NCBI GenBank assembly: GCA_036925085.1
Contig: JAUPFP010000033.1
Span: forward strand, 1,410,501 to 1,474,500
DNA: 64,000 nucleotides
Direction of reading: 5' to 3'
Source: Brachycybe producta
Taxonomy: Eukaryota; Arthropoda; Diplopoda; Playtdesmida; Andrognathidae
Under the pieces are notes generated by a model. The model saw only the letters and a list, made by a program, of their open reading frames with translations, was not told where the DNA came from and ran no database searches. The stretch's first letter is position 1, and every line of letters starts with the position of its first letter. Below, one piece after another: positions 1 to 11,044 of the stretch. The position numbers and the translations under genes are program-made.

Positions 1-345
1 ATTAAGGAATGCAGAATTATGGAGACATCTTCCTTTACATCCATGCCATGGAGAGAGAACGGATCAGGGGCCAGCGTGCTAGAGACCAACGGCTTTATTA
101 CAGAAAACTTATTACTGGTCTTTTTTTTCCCTCCAAGGGTGGTTATACGACAATGGAATGCTCTTCCTAAACAGGCTATTGATGATGTCCTTAACAAATT
201 GGTTTAAATTTTCACGACTGAATTTATATTTTTGCCAATGCAGGCTATTTTTTTGTAGTTATTATATATTGACAATGCATCTTGCAGCACTTGGATCTTA
301 AGATCCCTCTGCCATAGGCCAACCAGCTGCTTGCAGAGTATTTTT
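1..345 (+). pseudogene. 3' end of a non-LTR retrotransposon (LINE), truncated
   Basis: The open frame at 19-207 ends with valine-isoleucine-arginine-glutamine-tryptophan-asparagine-alanine-leucine-proline followed by a short tail. This is the usual extreme C-terminus of jockey/CR1-like reverse transcriptase proteins (Arg-x-x-Trp-Asn-Ser-Leu-Pro). The catalytic domain is not in the window; the element may run off the left edge or be 5' truncated. Bases 208-345 would be its 3' UTR; the stretch around 320-340 weakly resembles the UTR of the LINE at 11895. It is non-functional as seen. The exact clade is inferred from one motif only. Confidence 0.5.
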
Positions 346-1170
346 TGTGATTGTAATACAGTAATTGTAATATGATAGTAAATTGTTATATTCCGCTTAT
401 AACATTCTAAAAGTCACCAAAAAAAAACTACATAACTTCATTTTATAATTATTATCATACGTGTATCATACCTTTATGACTCACATTAACTGTTGCAAAG
501 TCATAAAAAATAGATCATAATCAATGAAACAATAAGATGTGATTGTTACATTTTCATGATTTTGTTTCTGTAATAATGAAGCTCCAAATTATGATACTTT
601 TCACCAGTGCCAGCATAAACTACTGCAAGTCATATTCACTTTAGAAGCATTGCTATAGCCTCCACCTCCAGGCTCCAACCCTCGTCGTCGTTTAAGGTGG
701 AATCATTTCAGACGAAACAACACCATTTTTTCTCTTTCTTTCTTTCTGTCAAATGACCTTTTCATCTTAAACTTTAATTTATAACTAAGAAATGAAAAAT
801 CCTTTCTATGAGGTTTTTTTTTTCTTTCTTCAAAAAGGCAACTACTTCAGCATGCAATAAGTGAAGACATTTACTATAAAAACAAGTTAAGATTATAAGT
901 AAAATGTGTAGACCTATAGTTTATGCGTCAAAAGAATTTTCTTTTTCAAGAGTCCATTAACCCTGATATTACTAAACTGTACTCCCAACACTTTTCCACA
1001 CACAAAATAATCTAGTGGCAAAGGGAAATAAAATCATAAAATTCATCTATACAGTGTATACTGCGCCACCTATAAGAAAAATAATGAAAGATTTCAATTT
1101 CAGGCAAGAATATGGCAGTGGGGGCGCTTTTAAGATCAAGGCCTACTACCTAGATTTGTTGCATTGATAG
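346..1170. other. Non-genic AT-rich stretch
   Basis: No open frame of note and no recognisable domain. A short segment at about 643-712 (cctccacctccaggctccaa and the Cctcgtcgtcgttt stretch) is shared with 12460-12515, so part of this interval is a dispersed repeat of unknown class. Confidence 0.5.
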
Positions 1171-1179
1171 GAGCATTTC

Positions 1180-1385
1180 ACAGACAGTTAGAAATAGGTC
1201 AAAACTTCAGTTGGCTCCGCCCTTGTTATGACGACCGGCAACTTCTAATTGGCTGGTTATGAAGTTTGACGTCACATGCTCCGCCCTTTTCAACGTCAGA
1301 CTAAATAACCAGCCAATTAGAAGTTGCCAGTCGTCATAACAAGGGCGGAGCCAACTGAAGTTTTGACCTATTTCTAACTGCCTGT
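1180..1385. mobile_element. Family-A palindromic MITE, copy 1
   Basis: A 206-bp element that is almost entirely self-complementary. It begins ACAGACAGTTAGAAA and ends TTTCTAACTGCCTGT, and is flanked by a perfect 9-bp target duplication GAGCATTTC (1171-1179 and 1386-1394). Arms carry the family signature TTGGCTCCGCCCTTGTTATG and CAACTTCTAATTGG; the centre holds TTTGACGTCACATGCTCCGC. There is no coding capacity. Long terminal inverted repeats plus a 9-bp duplication fit Mutator-like (MULE) MITEs, but superfamily is inferred. Confidence 0.88.
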
Positions 1386-1409
1386 GAGCATTTCTGGTCA
1401 GTGTCAGCA

Positions 1410-1615
1410 ACAGGCAATTAGAAAAAGGGATCAACAGAAGTTGGCTCCGCCCTTTTTATGACGAACGGCAACTTCCAATTGGTTTGTTGTGTGGTTCGAC
1501 GTTGAAAAGGGCGGAGCATGTGACGTCAGACTACATAACCAACCAAATTAGAAGTTGCGTTCGTCATAAAAAGGGTGGAGCCAACTTCTGTTCGTCCCGT
1601 TTTCTAATTGCCTGT
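1410..1615. mobile_element. Family-A palindromic MITE, copy 2, with 19-bp flanking duplication
   Basis: This 206-bp sister of the preceding element runs from ACAGGCAATTAGAAA to TTTCTAATTGCCTGT, with TGACGTCAGAC near the centre. It is flanked by a 19-bp direct repeat TTTCTGGTCAGTGTCAGCA (1391-1409 and 1616-1634), longer than the 9 bp seen for its relatives. The left repeat overlaps the right target duplication of copy 1, so copy 1 and copy 2 landed within 16 bp of each other in the same original site. Confidence 0.88.
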
Positions 1616-1634
1616 TTTCTGGTCAGTGTCAGCA

Positions 1635-1936
1635 TAGAACAGAGTTTACTCCCTCGGGAAGATATGTACCCAAGATCGGTCCCGTTTAGCCAAGAAAAAA
1701 CCACAGGGGGAGGATGTGGGCACGGGTTGCCAACACCCGATGCCATACATAAACAGAGCTTGTTCGCCCGTCGCCATTTTTTAGACAGTAAAAAAGAATG
1801 CATTACCCATGATGCATCTTAATCCAGTATTCAATTACAATCACTGCTGTTATCTGCTCCTAGCAATCAATTTGCTTCTCTATCACTAATCTTGCTGTAG
1901 GAGTGTGATTTAACCTTAGACCATTAGGTCCATTAC
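1635..1936. other. Relatively GC-rich unassigned stretch
   Basis: The part at 1640-1815 is less AT-rich than its surroundings and open on both strands for about 80-110 codons, but those frames run into the neighbouring MITE and show no domain. It also contains a small palindrome around ATGCATTACCCATGATGCAT (1798-1817). I cannot assign a function; a degenerate repeat is as likely as old host sequence. Confidence 0.3.
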
Positions 1937-2127
1937 TCTCCGGGACTGGCAACTCGTAATGTGTTGTATGGCGACGGATGCGTCTTCTGGTGGCTATGGT
2001 ACAACCTTATAGGACACCTATAGTACAACCTTTTCCCCACTAAGTGGCGCTGCTGTCACTACCATATTAAGTCTACGGTCACCACTCTATCGCAACGCTA
2101 GATTTTCATAGTTGCCAGTCCTGGAGA
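1937..2127. mobile_element. Short TIR element (unclassified MITE)
   Basis: An 18-bp imperfect terminal inverted repeat: TCTCCGGGACTGGCAACT at the left and AGTTGCCAGTCCTGGAGA at the right (one mismatch). The ~190-bp body has no open frame. It carries CTAAGTGGCGCTGCTGTCAC (2040-2059). I could not define a clean target duplication; flanking ATTA / ATAAT may be part of it. Confidence 0.6.
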
Positions 2128-2561
2128 ATAATGATCTAAGATATAACAGTTAGGGTCTCTACACACTATCCAATTAAATCACGTGGGCACAGTAATGGTC
2201 TGTTCAAATTGTTCTATGGAAAACCATGATCTTAAGTGTAGTCACCGATTTTCTAAATGCATTGGATTTCAATTGAAAATCTCAAGTACGATATTTGACT
2301 AGGGTCGAGTAGACTTCACCATGACTGTATAGTGTGAATCCAGGCCTGACATAGAGAAGGGGACGTGGGGATTTTTCATCGGGCCAGGCCAGGACTTGCC
2401 TGATTGGAACGGGAAAATTTTAAAAATTGACTGAAAATTTTTCTGAAATTTTTGTTTTTAATTATTGAAGCGATTACTTTCTTTTGCATTGTTTATACAT
2501 TTTGCAATATTTTCAGCAGCAGTACAGAAAATTTTGTTTTAATTGCACATTTATTATTGTA

Positions 2562-3040
2562 CTAGTGGGGTAACCCGTCATAAATGACGGGAGCCAAATT
2601 CACAGGCAATTGTGCCCAGCATTAGAATTTCTTTTCCTCAGGCCTTTTATGACGTCAGACCAAGTAACACACCAAAAGAAATTCTAATGCTGGGCACAAT
2701 TGCCCGTGATAAACTGTAGTTTAATTTTGCTACTATTATCCCCGCCCCTTTTTATATTTGAAAAAGAAAATGAGTTTTTCATTTTCTCTGGTGTGCGCAT
2801 GCGCGTCATTTGTTCTTTTTTTTATTCCTTTCATTTCAATTTCAGTCACCCCCTCCCCCTTTTTTCCCCCCTCCACGTTTCTCTCTCTCCCCCCCCCACC
2901 CTTTCCAACCTTTTCCCCTCTCCAATTTAATATCAATGGGGGTTCTTGGATGGGGAGTGTACAACATATAGTTGACCTTGAGAAAAAAAGCGTTCATTTA
3001 TTTAAATTTATATAAATTCCGACGTTACACACACACAGAG
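2562..3040 (-). mobile_element. Non-autonomous Helitron, copy 1
   Basis: On the minus strand the 3' end reads CCCGTCATTTATGACGGG (a perfect 9-bp-arm hairpin), a short spacer TTACCCCA, then CTAG at 2565-2562, followed by host T. A subterminal hairpin about 10 nt before CTRR, inserted before T, is the classical Helitron 3' terminus. The 5' end, near 3038-3041, starts TCTGTGTGTGTGTAAC. No Rep/helicase coding remains. It is co-linear with the copies at 8212 and 26142: shared blocks are GGAATTTATATAAATTT and AAGGTCAACTATATGTTG. It also carries a MITE at 2602-2707. Confidence 0.8.
2602..2707. mobile_element. Short palindromic MITE inside Helitron copy 1
   Basis: A 106-bp inverted repeat with arms ACAGGCAATTGTGCCCAGCA and TGCTGGGCACAATTGCCCGT, and a loop containing TTATGACGTCAGACC. 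The ACAGGC terminus and TGACGTCAGAC core link it to family A. No target duplication is visible, so it may have been rearranged after insertion. The Helitron at 26142 retains only the end of this MITE next to the same Helitron 3' end, so both copies descend from a Helitron that had already captured it. Confidence 0.7.
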
Positions 3041-4280
3041 ACCTGGCTTAATATATATATAATTTTAATAAAAACAAAAGTAGATAAACTGCCTACAACA
3101 AAAAGTAGAAATTGAGTGTTACGGGGGCCCGTCCTAGCTCTCTACGACCCTACTGTATGTGAATCGACCCCCTTTTAAAACTAATATTTTCAAACACCTC
3201 TGTAACTTTTTCATAAAGCAGTCAGTCATATACTGTGTAGTGTGTTCTCAAATGCACCCATATAAAACAATATTCCAATAGTAATTTGATGCAAATACCA
3301 TTTTAAAACTCAAGTTTAAATATGAAGTATGGTTTTTTTCTATAAGACGTTGAGACACAATTGAGAAACATTTGGTTGATTTGCATAAAAATTCGAGTTG
3401 TTAATCATTATTAAAAATGTTCAAATTTATGCAAAAAAAAAACAAAGTCATCATTATCATCATTCCTTTTGGTTTTAATTATTTTATAATGTTTGTATTT
3501 AAAAATGAATTTGTAAGCCTTAATTTATGTCTTAATTATGAATTTTTAAAAGAAGAAGAAAAAAAAAATGAATGGTAGTTAAGAAGAAGAGTTATTCAAG
3601 TTAATAAAAATGATTAACAAAACATCTAAACATGGTTAAAGAATTAAGATTTTTTTCTTCTCTTCAAATCTTATTTTTTGGTTAATGTTTTTTCTTCCAG
3701 TGCTGATGATAATGATGATGATGATGATGACTGTAAATAAAAAGTAAAACGTGAAGAAGAAAAAAAGGAAGAAGAATATAAAAAAAACCTGTCTAACCTC
3801 AGGTTTGACACAAATGTCTTTTCACTTTAATCAAAAGAACTTTGAATCTTTTTTTTTGTTCGTTGTGTGTGTGTTGCTTATATGAAGATTATTCATTTAG
3901 GTGCCTAAAGGGTTATTTTCTTGTGTTATTATTGTAGACAGGGTGTCAGTGGGCCGCTCTCTTAATAACTATAAATTAAAGGGTTCTTGTTGCGAACATT
4001 GTGAACCAGGTAGGTCATTTTCACAGGTTGTTTCAAGATGGTTATCTCTCTCTTTTAAGAGGTAACACAATGGCCGCTTCTCACTGAACATTTTGCCTCA
4101 TTGCTCAAAAGCCCACCACCACCACCCCTCCCCTCTTTAAAAAAAAAGCCTCCTCCTTGAGGCTTCTTACCCTTAATACCCCCTCTCTTTCACACGTCTA
4201 TTTCAATCTTATGCCATTATATATACTGTATATACAAGGTGTGTGTGTGTGTAAAAAAATTAAACGTTTTCTAAATAACC
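3041..4280. other. Non-genic AT-rich stretch
   Basis: Contains poly-A/T runs, small GAA/GAT microsatellites (3550-3570, 3705-3732) and a CA-rich strand at 4110-4130. I see no reading frame above background and no repeat I can match elsewhere in the window. Confidence 0.5.
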
Positions 4281-4282
4281 AT

Positions 4283-4410
4283 CACTAGGGCTCGGATTTT
4301 TATGAAAATATCAAGCAAATGTTTCTCAATCTATGGACCAAGAGCCAACTGTGAAGTAATAATCCCGTTTAGATCAACCAACAATTATGAATTTTTAAAA
4401 ATGATTTTAC
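4283..4410 (+). repeat. Solo arm of palindromic family S
   Basis: Starts with CTAGGGCTCGG and continues with AAATGTTTCTCAATCTATGG, CCAAGAGCCAACTGTGAAGT and GATCAACCAACAATTATG. It matches the left arm of the full palindrome at 30585-30879 over about 120 bp. The opposite arm is not found here. Confidence 0.65.
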
Positions 4411-5099
4411 ATGATTTCTCGGTGTTGATAAACTGCTTAGAGGGTTCAAGTGGCAAGTTTCTCTTAATTTTACTCCTAACAGTCAGAATAATCTGAGTTT
4501 GAGGGGCGTTTACACTTTCAAACCACCCGAAGTGATTTTCACATCTTCCAGTTTCTAAAATACTAAGTTTTCTTTTAAAGTTGTTTCAAAAATACAAAGT
4601 TTTCTTTAAAGTTGTTTCAAAAATGCAAAGTTCCTAAAACAATCTCACTTATAAAAGTTCTAATATTAAAAACACTGAAATAAAAGACTGGAGTAACAAA
4701 CATTTCAAAATACACCCTGTATATACAGTATATAATCACAAACTTGTTTTTTGTTTTTCCATCAAAAAATGAACTCTCGCTCTTTAAAATACCACAAACA
4801 TCAACTAATATATTCAATAACTATTATATGCCAATCAAAAAACACCAACTTTCAAGTGTATTAGCGTAGATACCGGTATTAAAGAAGAAAAATCACCTCT
4901 TATTCAGTTCATGTAATTTTGAATATTTTAAGATTATTCAGTTAGAAATTACTTTAAAAAAATGAAATAAAAGCCCAGTAGTTTTGTCAAAATTACCAAA
5001 CAGATAAGTGACCAATTTTCAACAAAATTCGTTACATCACTGAAACCATTTAAGGCCCCCACTTCAAGAAGGAAAGCTTAGCAATTGAACTTCAATTGA
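4411..5099. other. Non-genic, with a degraded family-R-like segment
   Basis: Bases 4430-4600 contain AGTTTCTCTTAATTTTACTC, CAGAATAATC, GGGGCGTTTACA and CCAGTTTCTAAAATACTAAG, fragments shared with family R. The rest is AT-rich and featureless. Confidence 0.45.
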
Positions 5100-5290
5100 G
5101 CCCCCAAAGCTCATGGGTTTGATTTTTAATTTATTTTTTTATAAAAGCCCACAAAGGCCAATGGCAATGAGGCCCAGAAAACGCACGTTCAGGGATTTTT
5201 GTCAAGCCCACCAGGTCAATGAGACCCACAAAACCTACGAAACTCACAAAGCTCACCAGGCAAAAGTGGCCTACACAGATGGTCCATGGA
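5100..5290. repeat. Degenerate short-period repeat (AAGCCCACAAAG-like)
   Basis: A run of loosely repeated 9-12 bp words: AAGCCCACAAAGGCC, GAGGCCCAGAAAACG, AAGCCCACCAGGTCA, GAGACCCACAAAACC, AAACTCACAAAGCTC, ACCAGGCAAAAG. It happens to be open for 94 codons at 5113-5397, giving a histidine/threonine/glutamate-rich peptide that simply reflects the repeat. A similar array in the opposite orientation is at 24010-24200. Confidence 0.5.
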
Positions 5291-5399
5291 ACTTGTCAAT
5301 TTCAAATGCACTTTTAGATATTTTTCGTTTAAAAATGGCTCAAATTGAAATACCACACACTATACCTGAATACAATGAATATCTAAGACACATTTGAAT

Positions 5400-8200
5400 G
5401 GAATCACTTGAGTTTTATAAAGTTTTTTTTCTTCTTCTCACATTCCAAGTGATGTTAAGAAATGTGATCCATATGGTTCCATTTGGCTTTTTTTTAACAA
5501 GTGAACTGGCAATAACACTTTAATTTAAAGAACACGAAGAAAAAGATGGAAGTACATTATCTAACCTAACCTGTAAGAATGAAATTGGAATTCAATCTTA
5601 ATGCTACATACTATAAGTAATAACATTTTAAGAGTAAACTTGGCTGCAATGTGATCTTCTTCCAATAGGACAAGACTGTAATAAAATAAAAGACAATGTC
5701 CAGCAGCAGCAGCATCGACTCTCTCTTTCTCTCTAACCAATTTTGGTTGGCAGCAACAAAAAAAGTTCCTCAATCTGAACTCTCAGTTTATATACTTATT
5801 ATATGGTATGGTAGTAGTAAGTTTGTGCCTTTACGAAACAAGACTGTTGGAAAAAGAATAAGAAGAAAACATAATTGAAATTCCGCTTCATTGAACAGGA
5901 GCCAGGATTGCCAAAATACCAGTAAACCAAAAAAGAAAAAAAGAATGAAAACTGCTAAACACAACACAACTGAAGTTCCCTTCATTCCACTACTGACTAT
6001 ATACTGTAGGCTAGTCTCTAGGCATAATAGAATACATAGCCTACTTTTTTAGCTTTTTTAAAAGCAATGATTTTGGTTGATTTTCAACATTGCTAACAAT
6101 CTCAACCAAATTTGCCAAAATCATTAGCTAGAGGAATAGGTACATCATTGGACAATATCACATGTAGTTTTGCGGCTTGTGGAAATTACGGATGCCGATA
6201 ATTATCATCAGTATGAAGCTCGCGTCTACTGACAACGAATAATTCGAAAAATTATACTATGCTAGTATCCAAAAATACCTATTGCAGAGGAATAATTTAG
6301 TCCAGAAATGCATTGTCAAAATACCTTATAAACACATGCCATAAAAATTCCCTATAAATACTACCCATTTTGTACAATAAAGAGAAATACTAATAATGGC
6401 TGCAAATAACCCCTTAGCATTTTCAAAAATGCAAAAAAAAAAACAGGGGCATACAACCTTTTATTCAAGTTGACATGAAACCATTGTCCGTTTGCGTGGA
6501 ATTTCTATTTCTCCTTTTTTTTAACCAACTTCTCCATAATGACATAAAGAGTTGAAATTTTGTACACTGCAGCAGTCTCTACTAGAGCAACCTGTTAATC
6601 TAACAAATTTGACTGAGGATCTTCGAATGAACTGTCCAGGATCCGCCGTTATAGGAGGAGGGTACCTTAAAGAAAGTACTATTTCAACAAAATAAAATAA
6701 ATTACACTCCTCTAGTCCCAAAAACCAAAAAAAAAACATGTCTTAATAGAAATAAAAGCTTGTGCAGAAAAACATAGGTTTTTATATTTACTTGTTAATT
6801 TTACTACCCGATTCTTAATTACATTAATCAGACAATAAAACTACAAAGGAACATGTCATTTGAAACATTTATAACTAATAAAAATAATGATTTGAATGAA
6901 ACAAGATCTTCGACAAAACACATTCGAATTAATTAATAAATTATATTTAAAATACCTTTTGAGAAATAACAAATTTATATTATGTAATGTATTCCTGTAT
7001 AGAGATTTAAAGTAAGAGTTACTAATCAAAAAACCTACACGCACATGTATTAATATTATTATTATATTCTCATAATTAGTTTCCTTGTACAGATATATTA
7101 GTCGAGAGATTAAATAACAAAACTGCATCATGTACTCACTCTCTCACGCATTTTATTAATTATCATAAAGGCAAATGAGGATTAAAAATTTCGTTCCAGT
7201 TTTTTTTTTTTGTTTTCTACTTCCATTCCTAAATGATGGCAACTTTATCCTTTTCAACCCCATTTCAACTGAAAATCTTCTCCTCTCCTCCCTCCCTCAA
7301 TCAAAAACAACACAATTTTCAGTCTAAATAAACGATTTTTGTTTCAAATATATTTTCACATTGTAAACGAAGATATAATCCATAAATGACAACACAACTC
7401 CTATACATTTTATTATGTATTTTTTCACTCTTGTAAATATTACAAGATCGAGCTTTGAATTCTAATCAAAGAAGACCTTTTCATCACTTGCCATAAAGGC
7501 ATCGTTCAGACCATGAAATTAAGAGCAAATCTATAATGTCATACATAGCTACGGGTAACTACTGTAACATTCCGCCATCCACACGGCTCAGAGAGAATTC
7601 TCGTAGCCATGTAAACGTGTCCAATGGAAATGTCGAGACTCAGATCTTTGGCCTGTAACGGCTGTGTTACTTGGGTCTCAGGAACACAACCATAGGCTCA
7701 ATGCTAACTGTAAAAATGAAGAAACCAATTTGCGTGGTTATAGTGTGAAAGCTGTTTTTCACATAAGAGTCCATCCTTCAACACACTTTTAAGTTTCATT
7801 CTGATTAGTTTAATAATTATAATTAGTTTTGGACATGTTTTTTATTTGGAATATTGTCAGTAAGCGTTTTTCTTTGGAAGAAAAGAATATTCATTAGCGA
7901 TACAATGGAAGAGAATGCAAGCTCTTCTAAAATTATTACACCTTAATGTAGGGTTAACGTAAGTCTTCGTAAGATGACGCATTCTTCTGCGCATTTGCAA
8001 AATGCAGTCAGTCACTGTCACACTACTTCAGTTGGTGTATTACAACAATGTGCGTGTGCATCAGACTTAACCTTTTTCTATATTTCCATGTATTTTCTTT
8101 GTTTTATTATTTTATTTTGTTTTTTCATATTGACCAGGGTTAAACATAAGTGTTGATGTATAACCTGTAAAATCCTTAATAAAATTATTATTTTATATTA
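5400..8200. other. Long non-genic AT-rich stretch
   Basis: No supported gene. A hairpin lies at 6066-6126 (AATGATTTTGG with CCAAAATCATT). The part at 7490-7740 has higher complexity (ACATTCCGCCATCCACACGG, GGCCTGTAACGGCTGTGTTA) but no open frame longer than a few dozen codons and no copy elsewhere in the window. Confidence 0.45.
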
Positions 8201-8211
8201 GCTTTGTCTTG

Positions 8212-8456
8212 TCTGTCTGTGTATAACGCTGTACAAACAAAAACAAAAACGTTTAAGCACGTCGGAATTTATTTAAATTTAAATGATCCTGTTTTTTTTT
8301 TTCATGGTCAACTTTATGTTGTGCTTTCCCGATCCAAAAAACCAAACAATATTAAGGTGCTTATAAAAAACGCAAGTGGTCAATTCCATTCACACGGGCA
8401 TTCACACAAAATTAAACTAGATGCTCTCGGTCATTTATGACGGATTACCTCACTAG
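8212..8456 (+). mobile_element. Non-autonomous Helitron, copy 2
   Basis: The 3' end is GTCATTTATGAC hairpin (8430-8441), spacer GGATTACCTCA, CTAG (8453-8456), then host T. The 5' region reads TCTGTCTGTGTATAACG (from about 8212). Internal blocks CGGAATTTATTTAAATTTAA and TGGTCAACTTTATGTTG align with the copies at 2562 and 26142. It is about 245 bp and lacks the captured MITE. The hairpin has lost its outer CC/GG pairs, so it is the most diverged copy. Confidence 0.72.
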
Positions 8457-8489
8457 TTATTATTTAATAGCTTATTTTAAAAGATATCA

Positions 8490-8610
8490 AAAGCTACCCT
8501 TCTAGTTTCTAAAACACTTAAGTTACTCCTAATTTTTCACCTGAAAGACAGAATAATCAAATGTTTTCAGGGCGTTTACACATTTGAAAAAAAAACACTT
8601 TAAATATTTC
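8490..8610 (-). repeat. Solo arm of family R
   Basis: Contains CTAGTTTCTAAAACACTTAA, CACCTGAAAGACAGAATAAT, AGGGCGTTTACACATTTG, the reverse complement of the arm seen at 11045, 29185, 47100 and elsewhere. Non-coding. Confidence 0.65.
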
Positions 8611-8939
8611 TAGTAGCTCGTAATTAGGTAACCATGACATTTTTGAATCAGTTTGGTTAAAACAATGATGACAAAATTGACATTCTCGCGGCTATACATA
8701 TATAGTATATAGGTTAGCCATCAAATGGACTGCCCACTTTTCATATACAGAAAAGGCTTTTATGTTAAAGGATGTCCAAACATAAACAACAAAAGGTTCC
8801 ATTTGGTGAAATGATTAATGCTTTTTAACCCCTCTTTAAGAGTTATAGCAAAAAGATTAATGATGATGGAGACAAGTAAACACCGAAATTTAGAATCAAA
8901 AAACATCAAGGGATTAAATGTGGTGGTAACTTTTCAGAA

Positions 8940-8966
8940 AGAAAGAGAGAGAGAGAGAGAGTGAGC
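8940..8966. repeat. (GA)n microsatellite
   Basis: An uninterrupted GA tract of about 12 units within purine-rich flanks. Confidence 0.9.
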
Positions 8967-9496
8967 GAAAATAGATCTTTCTAGTTTTATAATCAAGTAT
9001 AATTTCAATGTAATTACACTGTAAATCAACTTCCAAATCAGTCCCAATACATTATCATAATATGGATTAAGTTATACTTCTTCCAATTATTGAGAGAGAG
9101 AAAAAAAAATATTGAAATGATTTATAACAAAAGATAAATTTCAAATAATAATAATAACAAAAAAAAATGTTGTTCTGATCAGAAAACAAGAATTTTATTA
9201 CTTGAAAATTCATAATAACATTTTTAAAAAAAATGTATTTTTTTTATTGAACTTGTGAGGTCCGAATATCATGGTCAGTGGCCCCCCTCCCTCATCCACA
9301 CACGCCACACAAACACATCAAGGTCTATTTATAAGAAGAACATGGTTACAAAATCTTAACTATGTAAAACAAGACTATAAGAAATTTTCAAAAAGATCAA
9401 ATTTCCACCCCAATGGAAACAAGGCTTTAAGGTAATAATATGGATGGGCTAACATCATGTGCCTAGTGTAAGGTATTAGTTTTGGAACCCTTATTT

Positions 9497-9519
9497 TTTT
9501 TGGGGGGGGGGGGGGGGGA
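9497..9519. repeat. Poly-G tract
   Basis: A homopolymer of about 18 G after T8, striking in AT-rich DNA; length is likely unstable in sequencing. Confidence 0.85.
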
Positions 9520-9544
9520 AATAATAAACTAAATACGATTTCAG

Positions 9545-9751
9545 ACAGGCAATTAGAAAACGGGACGAACAGAAGTTGGTTCCGCCCTTTTTATGACGAA
9601 CGGCAACTTCTAATTGGTTTGTTGTGTGGTTCGACGTTGAAAAGGGGCGAAAGCATGTGACGTCAGACTACATAACCAACCAATTAGAAGTTGTGTTCGT
9701 CGTAAAAAGGGCGGAGCCAACTTCTGTTCGTCCCGATTTCTAATTGCCTGT
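9545..9751. mobile_element. Family-A palindromic MITE, copy 3
   Basis: Runs from ACAGGCAATTAGAAAACGGG to CGATTTCTAATTGCCTGT with a perfect 9-bp duplication CGATTTCAG (9536-9544 and 9752-9760). Arms contain TCCGCCCTTTTTATGACGAA; the centre has ATGTGACGTCAGACTACATA. Together with the copy at 1180 this fixes the target duplication at 9 bp. Confidence 0.9.
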
Positions 9752-10269
9752 CGATTTCAGGGCCACTACGTCTTGGGCCCGGTACACTTGCCTAGTTACG
9801 GCACTGCGTTTACACTTGCCTCAACACTAAACAGTGTTTTTCTGTGTTGAAAGTTGAAACACAATTGTCTGTTTTGATGGTTTCAAGTGCTAAGTTTCCT
9901 TCTTGAATTTGGGCCAAACCAATTCAATTTCATTTAAGAGAGAACCTCCTAAACCAATAATTATTGCAAGCGAGAAAGAAAAAAAAAAGGTAAAAACGTG
10001 CAAAGTACATATACATATTTAATTAAAAGTCAAACCGAAATTGTGAAAATGGAAAGAAGAAAAATTTACATGATAGAAGATGTGAATTGAAAGAGAGAGA
10101 GAAAAAAACAGAAAGTAAAAAAGACCACACCTTTGAGGAGTTAAAAGGGTGGAACACAACTGTTCTAAATATATGTATATCATAATATATATATAATAAG
10201 AGGAACCATATATACATATATTTTATATTTAAAACGATAAGAAAAAGAGAAACGATAATATGTATATAT

Positions 10270-10372
10270 GTGGCCTCCATTTGATGCAATTGTCCATTAC
10301 ACGAAATGTACGTGCATTTTCGCGAAATGAGCATAACATTTCGTGTAATTTACAATTACACCAAATGAATGC
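10270..10372. repeat. Imperfect inverted repeat
   Basis: CATTTGATGCAATTG / CAATTACACCAAATG and TTACACGAAATGTACGTGC / ACATTTCGTGTAATTT pair across a short AT/CG loop. Probably a small decayed MITE. Confidence 0.45.
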
Positions 10373-10400
10373 GACATACATATATACATAATAATATTTG

Positions 10401-10402
<2 letters not shown>

Positions 10403-10480
<78 letters not shown>
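10403..10480. repeat. Compound (TA)n(GA)n microsatellite
   Basis: About 21 TA units followed directly by GA units. Open frames across it on both strands encode only Ile-Tyr or Arg-Glu/Leu-Ser repeats and are not genes. Confidence 0.95.
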
Positions 10481-10482
<2 letters not shown>

Positions 10483-11044
10483 AGCTCATAAAAATAGATA
10501 TACAGAAAAGAGAGGAAGGCAATGATGGCAGTAGGCAAATCAGGCAAAAGCAAGCAGACAGAGAGAGTCCTATGTATTATAGCATTATAGCAATAATAAT
10601 GCATGTATGTATGTAGTTTTAGAGATTGCATTTTTACTGACAGCTTTCAGAAATTATGAGGCAAAGACATCGATAAACAGGATAATAATTGTCGATAATT
10701 CAACTGTATGCTGACAGGCAAATGGCAATTTTTCCAAAGCTTTCTCTCTCTCTCTTTTCAGAAGGCAACAAGGTTGGAAGAAGAAAAAAAAAACGAACGT
10801 AGAAAGTTTATATCTTTTAGGGAGGAACCACCAAAAAGATAATAATAATGATAATAATATTAATAATAATAATAATCATCATCATCATTGACACTCAAAA
10901 AGTCTATTATATTTGTAGTCTTTCTTTTTTTGTTGTTGTTAATATTATGCAAATATATGAATGAATACATTACATAGAAACTTAAAATTTATACATTTAT
11001 TTAAATTATTTATATTGAGAAAAAAAGTGAAAAAACAGGCATTA

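Noticed and set aside
5113-5397. 94-codon frame with His/Thr/Glu-rich repeats as a small gene
   Set aside because: The repeat periodicity is in the DNA and drifts out of frame; a related non-coding array exists at 24010.
10229-10631. Minus-strand frames of 91-103 codons overlapping the (TA)n(GA)n tract
   Set aside because: They translate to Ile-Tyr and Leu-Ser dipeptide repeats and overlap each other in different frames.
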